Positions 1-6,963 of a stretch of 64,000 nucleotides of DNA are shown in pieces; positions within the stretch are counted from its first letter, which is position 1, and each line of letters opens with the position of its first letter. The notes below the pieces were generated by a model, which searched no databases, was not told the origin of the DNA, and saw nothing but the letters and a program-made list of their open reading frames with translations. Source of the DNA: Fibrobacter sp. UWT2 (lineage in GTDB: Bacteria; Fibrobacterota; Fibrobacteria; Fibrobacterales; Fibrobacteraceae); assembly GCF_900142545.1 (NCBI RefSeq), contig NZ_FRBF01000001.1, positions 124,001 through 188,000 on the forward strand, in the 5' to 3' direction. A program made the translations under genes and the position numbers.

Positions 1-198
1 GTGGAGTTCGCCGGTGTCGCCATCGCCCGGCATGAAATCGCCTTTCCGAACGGGGCTCGCAAGGTCGGGGTGCGGTATCCCTCGTTTGTGATGGCGGCTG
101 AATCGGCGAATCTGCCACTAGAATTGGATCAGGATTCTGTCTTGGTTCCTGACTTTATTCCTGGCGATTTAAAACCCTTTGAGTGGAGCTTGAAATGA
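1..198 (+). CDS. C-terminal part of an unidentified protein of a prepilin cluster
   Basis: The reading frame is open from the first base, so the true start lies upstream of the window. The visible 65 residues have no signature I recognise. The stop codon overlaps the ATG of the following prepilin gene (ATGA), which indicates translational coupling and suggests a pilus or type II secretion-like component. Function is inferred only from that neighbour. Confidence 0.5.
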   Translation: MEFAGVAIARHEIAFPNGARKVGVRYPSFVMAAESANLPLELDQDSVLVPDFIPGDLKPFEWSLK

Positions 199-512
199 AC
201 GGTAGCCTCAAACCCGGTTTCACCTTGATGGAAGTCTGCGTGGCACTCTCGGTGCTTGCGGCGGGTATCGTCGTGTTCGGCCGTTACCTAGATGGCTTTA
301 ACCGTGTCCGGGCGCAGGAGCGTCTGCATGTGAATGAAATCCTTGCCGCGGCGCAGACGATGGAATCGCTTGTTTTGACTCCGCCGGCTTGCCTAGATTC
401 ATCTTTTACCTTGAATGGGGTTGACGCCTCGCTGAAGGTGGTGCCTGGTGTAAAACCGCTCGCGTGGGCTCAAGTGGGTTCGCTGCGGAGGCTTGTGCGA
501 TGCGTGCGGTGA
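195..512 (+). CDS. Type IV prepilin / pseudopilin-like protein
   Basis: This 105-residue protein has a class III prepilin leader: a short basic start, then PGFTLMEVCVALSVLAAG at residues 7-24. Cleavage by prepilin peptidase is expected after Gly8, giving N-methylated Phe and a Glu at mature position 5. The hydrophobic helix would anchor it in the inner membrane before assembly. The start at 195 is chosen because it overlaps the upstream stop and places the leader correctly; the alternative start at 183 would add four residues. The globular part is short, as in minor pilins. The next prepilin starts 13 nt before this stop. The role (type IV pilus or T2SS) cannot be separated from sequence alone. 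Confidence 0.75.
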   Translation: MNGSLKPGFTLMEVCVALSVLAAGIVVFGRYLDGFNRVRAQERLHVNEILAAAQTMESLVLTPPACLDSSFTLNGVDASLKVVPGVKPLAWAQVGSLRRLVRCVR

Positions 513-709
513 GAGGCTTTACCCTGATAGAGCTCCTGGTCGCAGTCGTGTCCGCTTCGATCATATCGCTTGCGGCGCTTCAGTTTTATGGGGGCTACCA
601 CAGGCTTTACCTGCACTTGTACGGCGACTACCAAAAAGAAACCGCCGCAATCCTTGAGGAACTGCGGCGGATAAATCCTTATTGCTTAGGCGCTAGAATT
701 AAGCGGTAG
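500..709 (+). pseudogene. Truncated prepilin-like ORF
   Basis: It begins with MRAVRGFTLIELLVAVVSAS, a textbook prepilin leader with Glu at mature position 5. The ORF then stops after only 69 codons, whereas minor pilins usually exceed 120 residues. Its last part runs through a hairpin (642-670) that looks like the terminator of the convergent glycosyltransferase gene, and its stop lies inside that gene's 3' end. I infer that the true 3' half was lost by rearrangement, so the pilin is probably non-functional. A genuine mini-pilin is possible but less likely. Confidence 0.55.
642..670 (-). terminator. Rho-independent terminator of the glycosyltransferase gene
   Basis: CCGCCGCA (642-649) pairs with TGCGGCGG (663-670). 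Read on the minus strand the hairpin is followed by TTTCTTTTT. It lies just downstream of the glycosyltransferase stop at 699. Confidence 0.65.
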
Positions 710-2264
710 CTTTTTCTGCCTTGGCTGCGGCCTTTTCAGCGGCGCGGGCTCTGTGCATTTCAAAGAGGTTGCCGATGTAGTGCATGAAGCTCAGCACGCT
801 CACAGAGAGGAAGCCGACGGAATAGAGGGCGAGGAACGGTCCGATAATGAACTTCTGTGCACCGATGTATTCCAAAAGACCGAAGATGCAGTAGACGCCA
901 ACGCCGAGTTCGACAACGGCCTGCCACGGGAACTTCTGGGCGTAGTGGCTCTTGGCCTTCTTCTTGGATCCGCCGCTCTTCGGCGTGCGGACGAAGCTGC
1001 CCTTGGCACCGATCACGGCAGAGAACACGGCGCGGGAGTTGCTGACTGCAATGCCCACACCCAGAGCCATGAGGATGGGGAGGCTGAGCAGGCGGATCTT
1101 CCAACCGGTGTAACCGGAGCAGCGCTGTGCCACAAAGTAAAGAACAGAAGGAGCGATAGCGGCGAGGAAGATAAAGCTGAAACCGACGGTGTAGGCCCAG
1201 GTCGGCAGGTGTGCGACCGGTTCAAAGAAGGCGAGCAACGGCCAAGCACAGAGGGCGGTAAACAACATGCAGGGGTGGATCGAGTAGTGCGTCGTGTGGA
1301 GGATGGCGCCAATCTTTACGCGGAGAGGAACCTTGGCCTTGAGCACGCGCGGCAAAATCTTGATAGCGGTCTGGATAGAACCCTTTGCCCAGCGGAACTG
1401 CTGTGCCTTGAAGGCGTTGATGTCGTTGGGGAGTTCGGCCGGAACGATCACGTCGAACACGAACTTCATCTTCCAACCAGCGAGCTGAGAACGGTAAGAA
1501 AGGTCCATGTCTTCGGTCAGGGTGTCGCCTTCCCAGCCGCCACCGCCATAGATGGCCTGCTTGCGCCAAACACCGGCGGTACCGTTGAAGTTCATGAAAA
1601 GCTTGCCCCAGCTACGGGCGGACTGTTCCACCACGAAGTGGCCGTCGATACCGATAGACTGTGCAAGGGTAAGACCGGATTCGGTGCGGTTCAAGTGGCC
1701 CCAGCGACCCTGGACCAGACCGATCTGTTCGTCCATCACCAGGTAGGGGATTGTCTTGAGGAGGAAGTCCTTCTCGGGGACGAAGTCGGCGTCGAAAATG
1801 GCGAGGAATTCACCCTTGGCCACTTCCATAGCTTCTTTAAGAGCGCCGGCCTTGAATTCGGAGCGGTTCGTACGGTGGATCAGCTTGATGTCGTAGCCCT
1901 TGGCGGCGAGTTCAGCAACTTTCTTCTTGGCAACTTCGTAGCATTCGTCGGTAGAGTCGTCCAAGACCTGAATTTCGTGCTTATCCTTGGGGTAATCAAT
2001 AGCGCAAACAGCTTCGAGCAGGCGTTCAACACAGTTGGCTTCGTTAAAGACGGGGAGCTGGGTGGTAACCTGCGGCAGCTCGTCCATGGAGTGTTCGCGG
2101 TAGAACTGCAGAATCTTTTTGCGGTCAGAAAGACGTGTAGTGCGGCTGTTCTTCAAGAACAGGTAGATGCTATAGTAACAGCTAAAACCGTAGATGACAA
2201 GCCCGATGCCTGCGATGACATAGACAACGAACATGATGTCGAGTAGGATTGTACTGATTGCCAT
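699..2264 (-). CDS. GT2 family membrane glycosyltransferase (CesA/CSLA-like)
   Basis: A 521-residue processive family 2 glycosyltransferase. An N-terminal membrane helix (about 8-30) is followed by the catalytic domain: DDSTDE (nucleotide binding), DADFVP (DxD metal site), TEDMDLSYR (catalytic base region) and QQFRW (QxxRW acceptor motif, near residue 290). Several membrane segments follow, then a basic, Ala/Lys-rich tail. The motifs match enzymes that polymerise beta-linked hexoses from nucleotide sugars at the inner membrane. The spacing resembles plant CSLA/CSLC-like bacterial proteins more than BcsA, and no PilZ domain is seen. The product is unknown. The gene stands alone, with a promoter-like element at 2311-2328. 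Confidence 0.85.
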   Translation of the reverse strand: MAISTILLDIMFVVYVIAGIGLVIYGFSCYYSIYLFLKNSRTTRLSDRKKILQFYREHSMDELPQVTTQLPVFNEANCVERLLEAVCAIDYPKDKHEIQVLDDSTDECYEVAKKKVAELAAKGYDIKLIHRTNRSEFKAGALKEAMEVAKGEFLAIFDADFVPEKDFLLKTIPYLVMDEQIGLVQGRWGHLNRTESGLTLAQSIGIDGHFVVEQSARSWGKLFMNFNGTAGVWRKQAIYGGGGWEGDTLTEDMDLSYRSQLAGWKMKFVFDVIVPAELPNDINAFKAQQFRWAKGSIQTAIKILPRVLKAKVPLRVKIGAILHTTHYSIHPCMLFTALCAWPLLAFFEPVAHLPTWAYTVGFSFIFLAAIAPSVLYFVAQRCSGYTGWKIRLLSLPILMALGVGIAVSNSRAVFSAVIGAKGSFVRTPKSGGSKKKAKSHYAQKFPWQAVVELGVGVYCIFGLLEYIGAQKFIIGPFLALYSVGFLSVSVLSFMHYIGNLFEMHRARAAEKAAAKAEKATA

Positions 2265-2310
2265 AAAACCGTATAACCTATATGTAAAACCTTTTGCTCC
2301 ATTCGGAACT

Positions 2311-2328
2311 TGCGGCCAAATATAGAAA
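2311..2328 (-). promoter_or_regulatory. TTTCTATATTTGGCCGCA promoter element
   Basis: This 18-base string, read on the minus strand, is identical to the elements at 12716-12733 and 41644-41661 just upstream of the two bioA genes. It contains the TATATTT core seen before many genes here, so I read it as an extended -10 region. It would give a leader of roughly 40 nt for the glycosyltransferase. Confidence 0.6.
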
Positions 2329-2395
2329 CCTGCAAGGAAGTTTGCTACATTGTGGCAGAGATTTTCTTGAAAAAAATATCAAATAAAGACCCCAA

Positions 2396-2926
2396 ATGTC
2401 TGTAAAAAACGAAAAACATGCACTTGAAAAGTGGATGGATGCCCAAAAAGGGAATCCTGGCTTCGAAATTGCGCTCAGAAGGCTAATTTCGTTCGCCTGT
2501 TCGGAGTGGTACAGACGTGAAAATTTAGTTACGATTCCCCCCGAAGAGGCCCTTGCCCGGGTGCTTGCCGCGAACCTGTCCGACTACCCCCTGGGAAGGT
2601 GGTTGGACTCGCCTGCGAGGTTCGCCCCCGAAATTGCAGATTTTTGTGAGCGGACCAAGGTGGACCCTCTGCCGGAAACCCTGAAGGGTGGGGTGCCGAC
2701 GCTGTTGGACTTGCGCGGGGTCGTTTGCCCGAACAATGCCATGCGCAGCCGCCTAGTGATGTCTGGCCTCCCTGACGGGGCGGAACTGGAAATCTACCTG
2801 GACGATGGGTCGCCTATCGAGAATGTGCCTGGAGCCCTAGTCGCCGATGGCCATGTTGTCAAAAAAAGGCAAAAAAAAGAGGGCTTTTGGTCGATTTCTG
2901 TGGTCAAACGGCCTGGAAGAGTGTAG
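2396..2926 (+). CDS. TusA/SirA-like sulfur-carrier domain protein
   Basis: The 176-residue protein has an alpha-helical N-terminal region (1-95) I do not recognise. A C-terminal TusA-like domain (about 98-170) holds LDLRGVVCPNNAMRSR, where the Cys of the VCP motif is the persulfide-carrying residue in TusA. The following beta-alpha-beta-beta pattern (GAELEIYLDDGSPIENVPGAL) fits the fold. TusA proteins pass sulfur to tRNA thiolation, molybdopterin or sulfur metabolism; which applies here cannot be told. The next gene starts 12 nt downstream, so the two are probably co-transcribed. Confidence 0.7.
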   Translation: MSVKNEKHALEKWMDAQKGNPGFEIALRRLISFACSEWYRRENLVTIPPEEALARVLAANLSDYPLGRWLDSPARFAPEIADFCERTKVDPLPETLKGGVPTLLDLRGVVCPNNAMRSRLVMSGLPDGAELEIYLDDGSPIENVPGALVADGHVVKKRQKKEGFWSISVVKRPGRV

Positions 2927-2938
2927 ATTATAGGAGTA

Positions 2939-3523
2939 ATGGAAAACAGGATACTGATTATAGGCGATGAACTTTTGGGAGAACAGGGCGAGGCTGCCAA
3001 CCGCTTTGCCGAAATACTCCTTTGTCGCGATGCCAACAGGCCTATCCAGTTTTCTATCAATGCCCCTGCCCCCCAGACTTTGCAGCAACTTTACGACCGC
3101 GCCTCGGCCGACATCATCGGTAAAAAGGCGGGGCGGATTATAGTTGGCCTTGGACTCAAGGAATTGAAGCGGGGCGGTAAAGATTATAATGGGGTTTTTG
3201 CGGCCTACGAGAAGTTGGCCGACGAAATCCTGAGCAAGACGCTAGCCTCCATTCATTTTCTGACCGTCCCTGAAGACATGTTCCCGGTGGCGCCCTCCCA
3301 GTTGACGGCGTTGAACGACTGCATTCGCGGGTTACAACAGAAAGATGAAAAGCGGGTAAAGATTTTGGATTTTGCGGCCTATGTGGCCGATTTCAAGGAA
3401 AAACAGCTGGAACGCGGAAAGTTCGGCCGTAGCCTCTATACCGAAGATGGCTCCCCGACATCGATTTGCAATACGTTTATGGCGTTGTTCCTTTATGATT
3501 GTATAAAGAAAGAATTGAAATAA
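2939..3523 (+). CDS. SGNH-hydrolase-like cytoplasmic protein
   Basis: It has 194 residues and no signal peptide. The N-terminus RILIIGDELLGEQGEAAN resembles block I of SGNH/GDSL hydrolases but has Glu where the nucleophile Ser is expected (GDE instead of GDS). The segment GRIIVGLGLKELKRGG resembles block III, without a clear Asn. It may therefore be a non-catalytic member of the fold. It sits between the TusA-like gene and a zinc-ribbon gene with short gaps (12 and 15 nt), suggesting one operon. Function is unknown. Confidence 0.55.
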   Translation: MENRILIIGDELLGEQGEAANRFAEILLCRDANRPIQFSINAPAPQTLQQLYDRASADIIGKKAGRIIVGLGLKELKRGGKDYNGVFAAYEKLADEILSKTLASIHFLTVPEDMFPVAPSQLTALNDCIRGLQQKDEKRVKILDFAAYVADFKEKQLERGKFGRSLYTEDGSPTSICNTFMALFLYDCIKKELK

Positions 3524-3538
3524 AAAAAGGAAGGTACT

Positions 3539-3874
3539 ATGAGCTTGACAGACGATCATTTCGCACGCAAGATTGCGGCCCAGAGCAAGGCCTGGGAAGA
3601 CACCAGTGACGCTCCGAAAAAGGAACGTACCCGTGAACCTGCCGCCCCCAAGATGGGTATTTGCGACAAGTGCAAGAAGGAAGCCCTTTTGCGCTCCTAC
3701 CGCTTTAAGGAAACCAGCGTCAGTAACGGCGCCGCCAGCTTCGGCACGGTGACCAAGCACCTTTGCGAAGATTGCGCTCCTAAGTCTCGCGCCCAGAAGG
3801 ACGCCGAGGTCCCGCAGCTCGACAAGAAGCAGCTGAAGAACCTGATGCGCTCGGCACGCAAGGCTTTGAGATAA
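3539..3874 (+). CDS. Small zinc-ribbon protein
   Basis: A 111-residue basic protein with CDKC (around residue 43) and CEDC (around 78), forming a likely four-Cys zinc ribbon. The tail is Lys/Arg-rich (LDKKQLKNLMRSARKALR), which would suit nucleic-acid or ribosome contact. The SD-like AAGGAAGG precedes the ATG. It is the last gene of the three-gene group that starts at 2396, with terminator-like hairpins downstream. The family is not recognised. Confidence 0.65.
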   Translation: MSLTDDHFARKIAAQSKAWEDTSDAPKKERTREPAAPKMGICDKCKKEALLRSYRFKETSVSNGAASFGTVTKHLCEDCAPKSRAQKDAEVPQLDKKQLKNLMRSARKALR

Positions 3875-3927
3875 CCGCTCGCGCCCAATCTACTAAGTAC
3901 GTACCCAGAGCGCTCGCTCTCGCAACC

Positions 3928-3949
3928 ACGCCTCGTTAATACGAGGCGT
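3928..3949 (+). terminator. Terminator-like hairpin after the zinc-ribbon gene
   Basis: ACGCCTCGT (3928-3936) pairs with ACGAGGCGT (3941-3949) around a 4-nt loop. The stretch 3875-4000 otherwise holds several copies of the short string ACCGCTCG but no gene. Confidence 0.55.
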
Positions 3950-4010
3950 TTGTTGCTCACGGAGACCGCTCGAATACAAAGACCGCTCGGCTCTATCGCT
4001 TTTTATAAAA

Positions 4011-4037
4011 AACGGCCCTGGCGAAAGCCAGGGTCGT
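4011..4037. terminator. Bidirectional terminator between the zinc-ribbon gene and amtB
   Basis: The dyad ACGgCCCTGGC / GCCAGGGtCGT is flanked by A-rich sequence on the left and T-rich on the right. It can therefore stop transcription from both sides. Confidence 0.7.
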
Positions 4038-4069
4038 TTTGATGTATCCGTTTTGCTAGAGTGTATGGA

Positions 4070-5344
4070 TTACATGTTGCTGAAGATTTGGAATCCGCTG
4101 TAGGATTCTTGTCCGTGTTCGCTTTGGTCGAGGCCGCGGAGTTCTTGACGTTCGGTAACGCGGAGGCCCATGGTCTTCTTGATGACGTAGAAGATGAGGC
4201 TAGCAGCACCGAAGCAGGGAACCGCGTAAGCGATCACGCCGATGGCCTGAGTGCCGAGGGTGTAGTCGCCAGTGATGTCGAAGATACCGACAGCGAGCGT
4301 ACCCCACACACCGTTCACCAGGTGAACCGAGAGAGCACCGACCGGGTCATCCAAGTGCAGGCGGTCGAACATGAAGACTGCACCGACTACGAGCACACCG
4401 GCGATGGCACCGATAATCCAAGAAGAAAGCGGGGAAACCACGTCTGCACCGGCAGTGATAGCGACGAGGCCAGCAAGGCAGCCGTTGAGGGCCATGGTGG
4501 CGTCCGGCTTCTTCGAAACAATCCAGCTCGTGAGCGTTGCGGTAATGATACCTGCGACAGCGGCGAGGTTCGTGGTCACGAGAATCCAGCTAGTAGCCTT
4601 CGGGTCGCCGGAGAGAGCAGAACCGGCGTTGAATCCCCACCAACCGAACCACAGCATGAACACACCGATGGTTGCGAGCGGAATGTTGTGGGCCGGAATA
4701 GCGTGCACCTTGCCGCCGACATACTTACCGATACGGGGTCCGAGAATCATGACGCCTGCGAGAGCTGCCCAGCCGCCCACGGAGTGAACGAGCGTAGAAC
4801 CTGCGAGGTCATGGAAACCGGCCTTGCCGATGGTGGAGAGCCAGCCACCGCCCCATGTCCAGCTACCCACGATGGGGTAGACCAAGGCAACGTAGACGAT
4901 GGTGAAGACGAGGAAGGAGTTCAGCTTCACACGTTCGGCGACAGCGCCAGAGACAATGGTAGCCGCGGTTGCTGCAAACATCGCCTGGAACAACCAGTCG
5001 GTGAAGAGGGTGAAGTGGCCGTTGTAGGCGGCGGTGAACTTAGAGGGGTCAGCCCAGTCACCGATGCCGAATCCGGCAAATCCAAGTACACCGGAGATCG
5101 CGTTGAACGTTCCGGGGTACATGAGGGCAAAGCCGATGGCGGCATACATCGTGATACCTATGGCGGGAACCGCGATGTTTTTGAAAGCGACGTTGGCCGC
5201 GCACTTGGCACGAACAAGACCCGCTTCGACACAGGCAAAGCCCAGGCCCATGATAAACACCAACATGGCGCTGATCATGATCCAAATGTTTTCTGTCATA
5301 AAGATGGCGTCGCTGACAGGTACGACAGTTGCTGCTTCGTTCAT
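4070..5344 (-). CDS. amtB: Ammonium transporter AmtB
   Basis: A 424-residue Amt/Mep/Rh channel with about eleven membrane helices. It carries the conserved MLWFGWWGFNAGSAL segment and both pore His residues in GSTLVHSVGG and GALSVHLVNG; the Asp of DLAGST, needed for substrate recognition, is upstream. It conducts ammonium/ammonia across the inner membrane. It follows glnK by 31 nt on the same strand, the standard glnK-amtB pair in which GlnK plugs the channel when nitrogen is plentiful. Expression probably depends on the sigma-54 promoter upstream of glnK. Confidence 0.97.
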   Translation of the reverse strand: MNEAATVVPVSDAIFMTENIWIMISAMLVFIMGLGFACVEAGLVRAKCAANVAFKNIAVPAIGITMYAAIGFALMYPGTFNAISGVLGFAGFGIGDWADPSKFTAAYNGHFTLFTDWLFQAMFAATAATIVSGAVAERVKLNSFLVFTIVYVALVYPIVGSWTWGGGWLSTIGKAGFHDLAGSTLVHSVGGWAALAGVMILGPRIGKYVGGKVHAIPAHNIPLATIGVFMLWFGWWGFNAGSALSGDPKATSWILVTTNLAAVAGIITATLTSWIVSKKPDATMALNGCLAGLVAITAGADVVSPLSSWIIGAIAGVLVVGAVFMFDRLHLDDPVGALSVHLVNGVWGTLAVGIFDITGDYTLGTQAIGVIAYAVPCFGAASLIFYVIKKTMGLRVTERQELRGLDQSEHGQESYSGFQIFSNM

Positions 5345-5375
5345 TGTGGAAAATCCTTTTGATTGTGGTTACTGT

Positions 5376-5717
5376 TTAGCCAATCGCTTCGGGGCCGGTT
5401 TCGCCGGTACGAATGCGGATGCACTGTTCGAGTTCGGTAACGAAAATCTTGCCATCGCCGATGGTACCGGTCCTTGCGCCAGCGATAATCGCGTCGATGC
5501 AGGGCTGTACAAATTCATCGTTCACGGCAATCTTCAAGCAGATTTTCTTGAGCAGATTCACTTCGGTTACGACGCCGCGGAAACGTTGGTTGTAGCCCTT
5601 CTGCTGACCGCAGCCAAGCACGTTTGTGACGGACATCTTGAAAATGCTTTTCTCGTATAGCGCTTGCTTTACGAGGTTTAGTCGTTCGGGTTGGATATAA
5701 GCTGTAACGAGCTTCAT
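5376..5717 (-). CDS. glnK: PII nitrogen signal protein (GlnK/GlnB) lacking Tyr51
   Basis: The 113-residue protein aligns without gaps to the start of E. coli GlnB. The T-loop reads [18 protein letters not shown], and position 51 is Thr, not the Tyr that GlnD uridylylates. The B-loop [11 protein letters not shown] and C-loop IRIRTGE, which bind ATP/ADP and 2-oxoglutarate, are intact. It should sense 2-oxoglutarate and energy and gate AmtB, but without uridylylation at residue 51. It is the first gene of glnK-amtB and has a sigma-54-type promoter. Confidence 0.95.
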   Translation of the reverse strand: MKLVTAYIQPERLNLVKQALYEKSIFKMSVTNVLGCGQQKGYNQRFRGVVTEVNLLKKICLKIAVNDEFVQPCIDAIIAGARTGTIGDGKIFVTELEQCIRIRTGETGPEAIG

Positions 5718-5763
5718 GTTCCTATCCTTTGTTGAGGTTGTTTTCTTGTTTTGCCCAACCTAC

Positions 5764-5779
5764 TGCAAAAGGCGTGCCA
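5764..5779 (-). promoter_or_regulatory. Sigma-54 (RpoN) promoter of glnK-amtB
   Basis: Read on the minus strand the site is TGGCACGCCTTTTGCA, a full match to the -24/-12 consensus TGGCACG-N4-TTGCW. It lies 47 bp upstream of the glnK ATG. This is the expected promoter class for nitrogen-starvation genes and implies an NtrC-like activator elsewhere in the genome. Confidence 0.88.
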
Positions 5780-5926
5780 AAATTGAATTTTGACTCCAAC
5801 CGACAAAAAATGGTCGTATTTAAGAAGAAAATCAGCTTTTGATAATGTATGTTTACAACGTGTGTTTTTCGATAATTGAAATGATAACTGAAATTGTAAA
5901 ACTTCGCTTTGTGCCTGAAATTATGT

Positions 5927-5933
5927 TATATTT
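5927..5933 (+). promoter_or_regulatory. TATATTT -10 element of tatA
   Basis: TATATTT is placed 20 nt upstream of the tatA ATG, with an AGCAGG-like SD between. It matches the -10 form found throughout the window. Confidence 0.5.
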
Positions 5934-5953
5934 CGTAGAAAAGCAGGTGAATT

Positions 5954-6154
5954 ATGTCTATCGGAATTCCCGAAATTATCTTGATCGTGGTGGTTGTGCT
6001 GCTCCTGTTCGGGGCTAAGCGCATTCCGGAACTGGCCCGTTCGCTGGGTAAAGCTCAGAACGAATACAAAAAGGCGAAGGATGCCCTGAAGGAAGAAGCC
6101 GAGGATTTGCAGAAGACTGTCGAGAAGGCCGCCGAAGCGGAAGACAAAAAGTAG
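5954..6154 (+). CDS. tatA: Twin-arginine translocase subunit TatA
   Basis: A 66-residue protein with a short periplasmic N-terminus, one membrane helix (about 6-22) ending in LLFGAKRIPELARSLG (the conserved FG hinge and amphipathic helix), then a charged, Lys/Glu-rich cytoplasmic tail. TatA oligomerises to form the passage for folded proteins selected by TatC. It lies 59 nt upstream of tatC. No TatB is visible nearby; a minimal TatAC system is likely. Confidence 0.95.
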   Translation: MSIGIPEIILIVVVVLLLFGAKRIPELARSLGKAQNEYKKAKDALKEEAEDLQKTVEKAAEAEDKK

Positions 6155-6203
6155 AAGAGATCCTTCGACTTCGGCGCTCCGCGCCTTCGCTCAGGATGAC
6201 ACT
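6155..6203 (+). repeat. REP-like intergenic element between tatA and tatC
   Basis: It begins GATCCTTCGACTTCGG and ends CGCTCAGGATGACAC. The same end sequences (GATCCTTCGAC and CTCAGGATGACA) recur at 48631-48682, and a related GTCATCCTGG...GGGATCC form lies in the first biotin operon. It can fold into a hairpin. Confidence 0.6.
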
Positions 6204-6213
6204 TTAGTTTCGT

Positions 6214-6930
6214 ATGCAAGAAGCTGAAACCAATTTAATCTCTCATCTGGAAGATCTCCGGCGTGCGTTGTTGCGTTCGCTTGCGGTACTTGCCATAGGC
6301 ATTGTGCCGCTCTTTTTAGTTTCGCCCTACGTTTTGGAGTGGTTTTGCAGTCAGATTGCTTTGCAGGGTGATTTTCAACTCCATTATTTTTCACCGCTGG
6401 AAATTTTTCTGCTGCAGCTTAAAATTGCCGCCCTTTTGGATGTGGTGATCTGCTCGCCGGCTATCGCGTGGAATATTTGGCAGTTTGTGCTGCCAGCCCT
6501 CTATGAAAAAGAGAAAAAGTTTATCCGTTCCATTGTGGCGTTGACCTCACTTTTGTTTGTGGCGGGTGTCGCCTTTTGCTTGATCGTTTGCTTTCCGCTG
6601 ATTGTCAAGTTCGGCATGAGTTTTGCCAGTGATTTGCTGCAGCCTGTTTTTGGCGTGTCGAATTTAGTGAGTCTTGCCCTCTGGCTTTCGCTTGCTTTCG
6701 GATGCATGTTCCAGTTCCCGCTGGTGACTTTTGCTTTAATCCGCGGCGGAATTGTCGATTACGAGACGGTATGCAAAAAACGCCCCTACGTGGTAGTGGG
6801 CGTTCTCGCTCTCTCGGCGCTTTTGACTCCGCCGGATATTATAAGCCAGCTGGTGCTTGGAATGCCGACTTATCTGCTTTTTGAAGCGGGGCTTCTGGCG
6901 GCAAGGCGTTACAAAAAGCCCCGCATGTAA
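6214..6930 (+). CDS. tatC: Sec-independent translocase subunit TatC
   Basis: A 238-residue protein with six predicted membrane helices. The N-terminal cytoplasmic region ETNLISHLEDLRRALLRSL carries the conserved HLxELR-type motif (here HLEDLR) with its Glu for signal-peptide binding, and LLTPPDIISQLVLGMPTYLLFE is the typical TatC C-terminal signature. It recognises twin-arginine signal peptides and recruits TatA. The stop codon lies within its terminator hairpin (6918-6939). None of the exported redox proteins in this window has an obvious twin-arginine signal. Confidence 0.95.
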   Translation: MQEAETNLISHLEDLRRALLRSLAVLAIGIVPLFLVSPYVLEWFCSQIALQGDFQLHYFSPLEIFLLQLKIAALLDVVICSPAIAWNIWQFVLPALYEKEKKFIRSIVALTSLLFVAGVAFCLIVCFPLIVKFGMSFASDLLQPVFGVSNLVSLALWLSLAFGCMFQFPLVTFALIRGGIVDYETVCKKRPYVVVGVLALSALLTPPDIISQLVLGMPTYLLFEAGLLAARRYKKPRM

Positions 6931-6939
6931 TTGCGGGGC
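6918..6939 (+). terminator. Terminator of tatA-tatC
   Basis: GCCCCGCA pairs with TGCGGGGC across the tatC stop codon. T-rich sequence follows some bases later. Confidence 0.6.
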
Positions 6940-6963
6940 AGGCTTAAGAGAATAAAGCCTTTT

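Noticed and set aside
753-2246. Plus-strand open frame of about 500 codons
   Set aside because: Antisense shadow of the GT2 glycosyltransferase; His/Asp/Glu-rich composition without any domain.
4061-5362. Plus-strand open frame opposite amtB
   Set aside because: Shadow of amtB; low-complexity polar composition and no SD.
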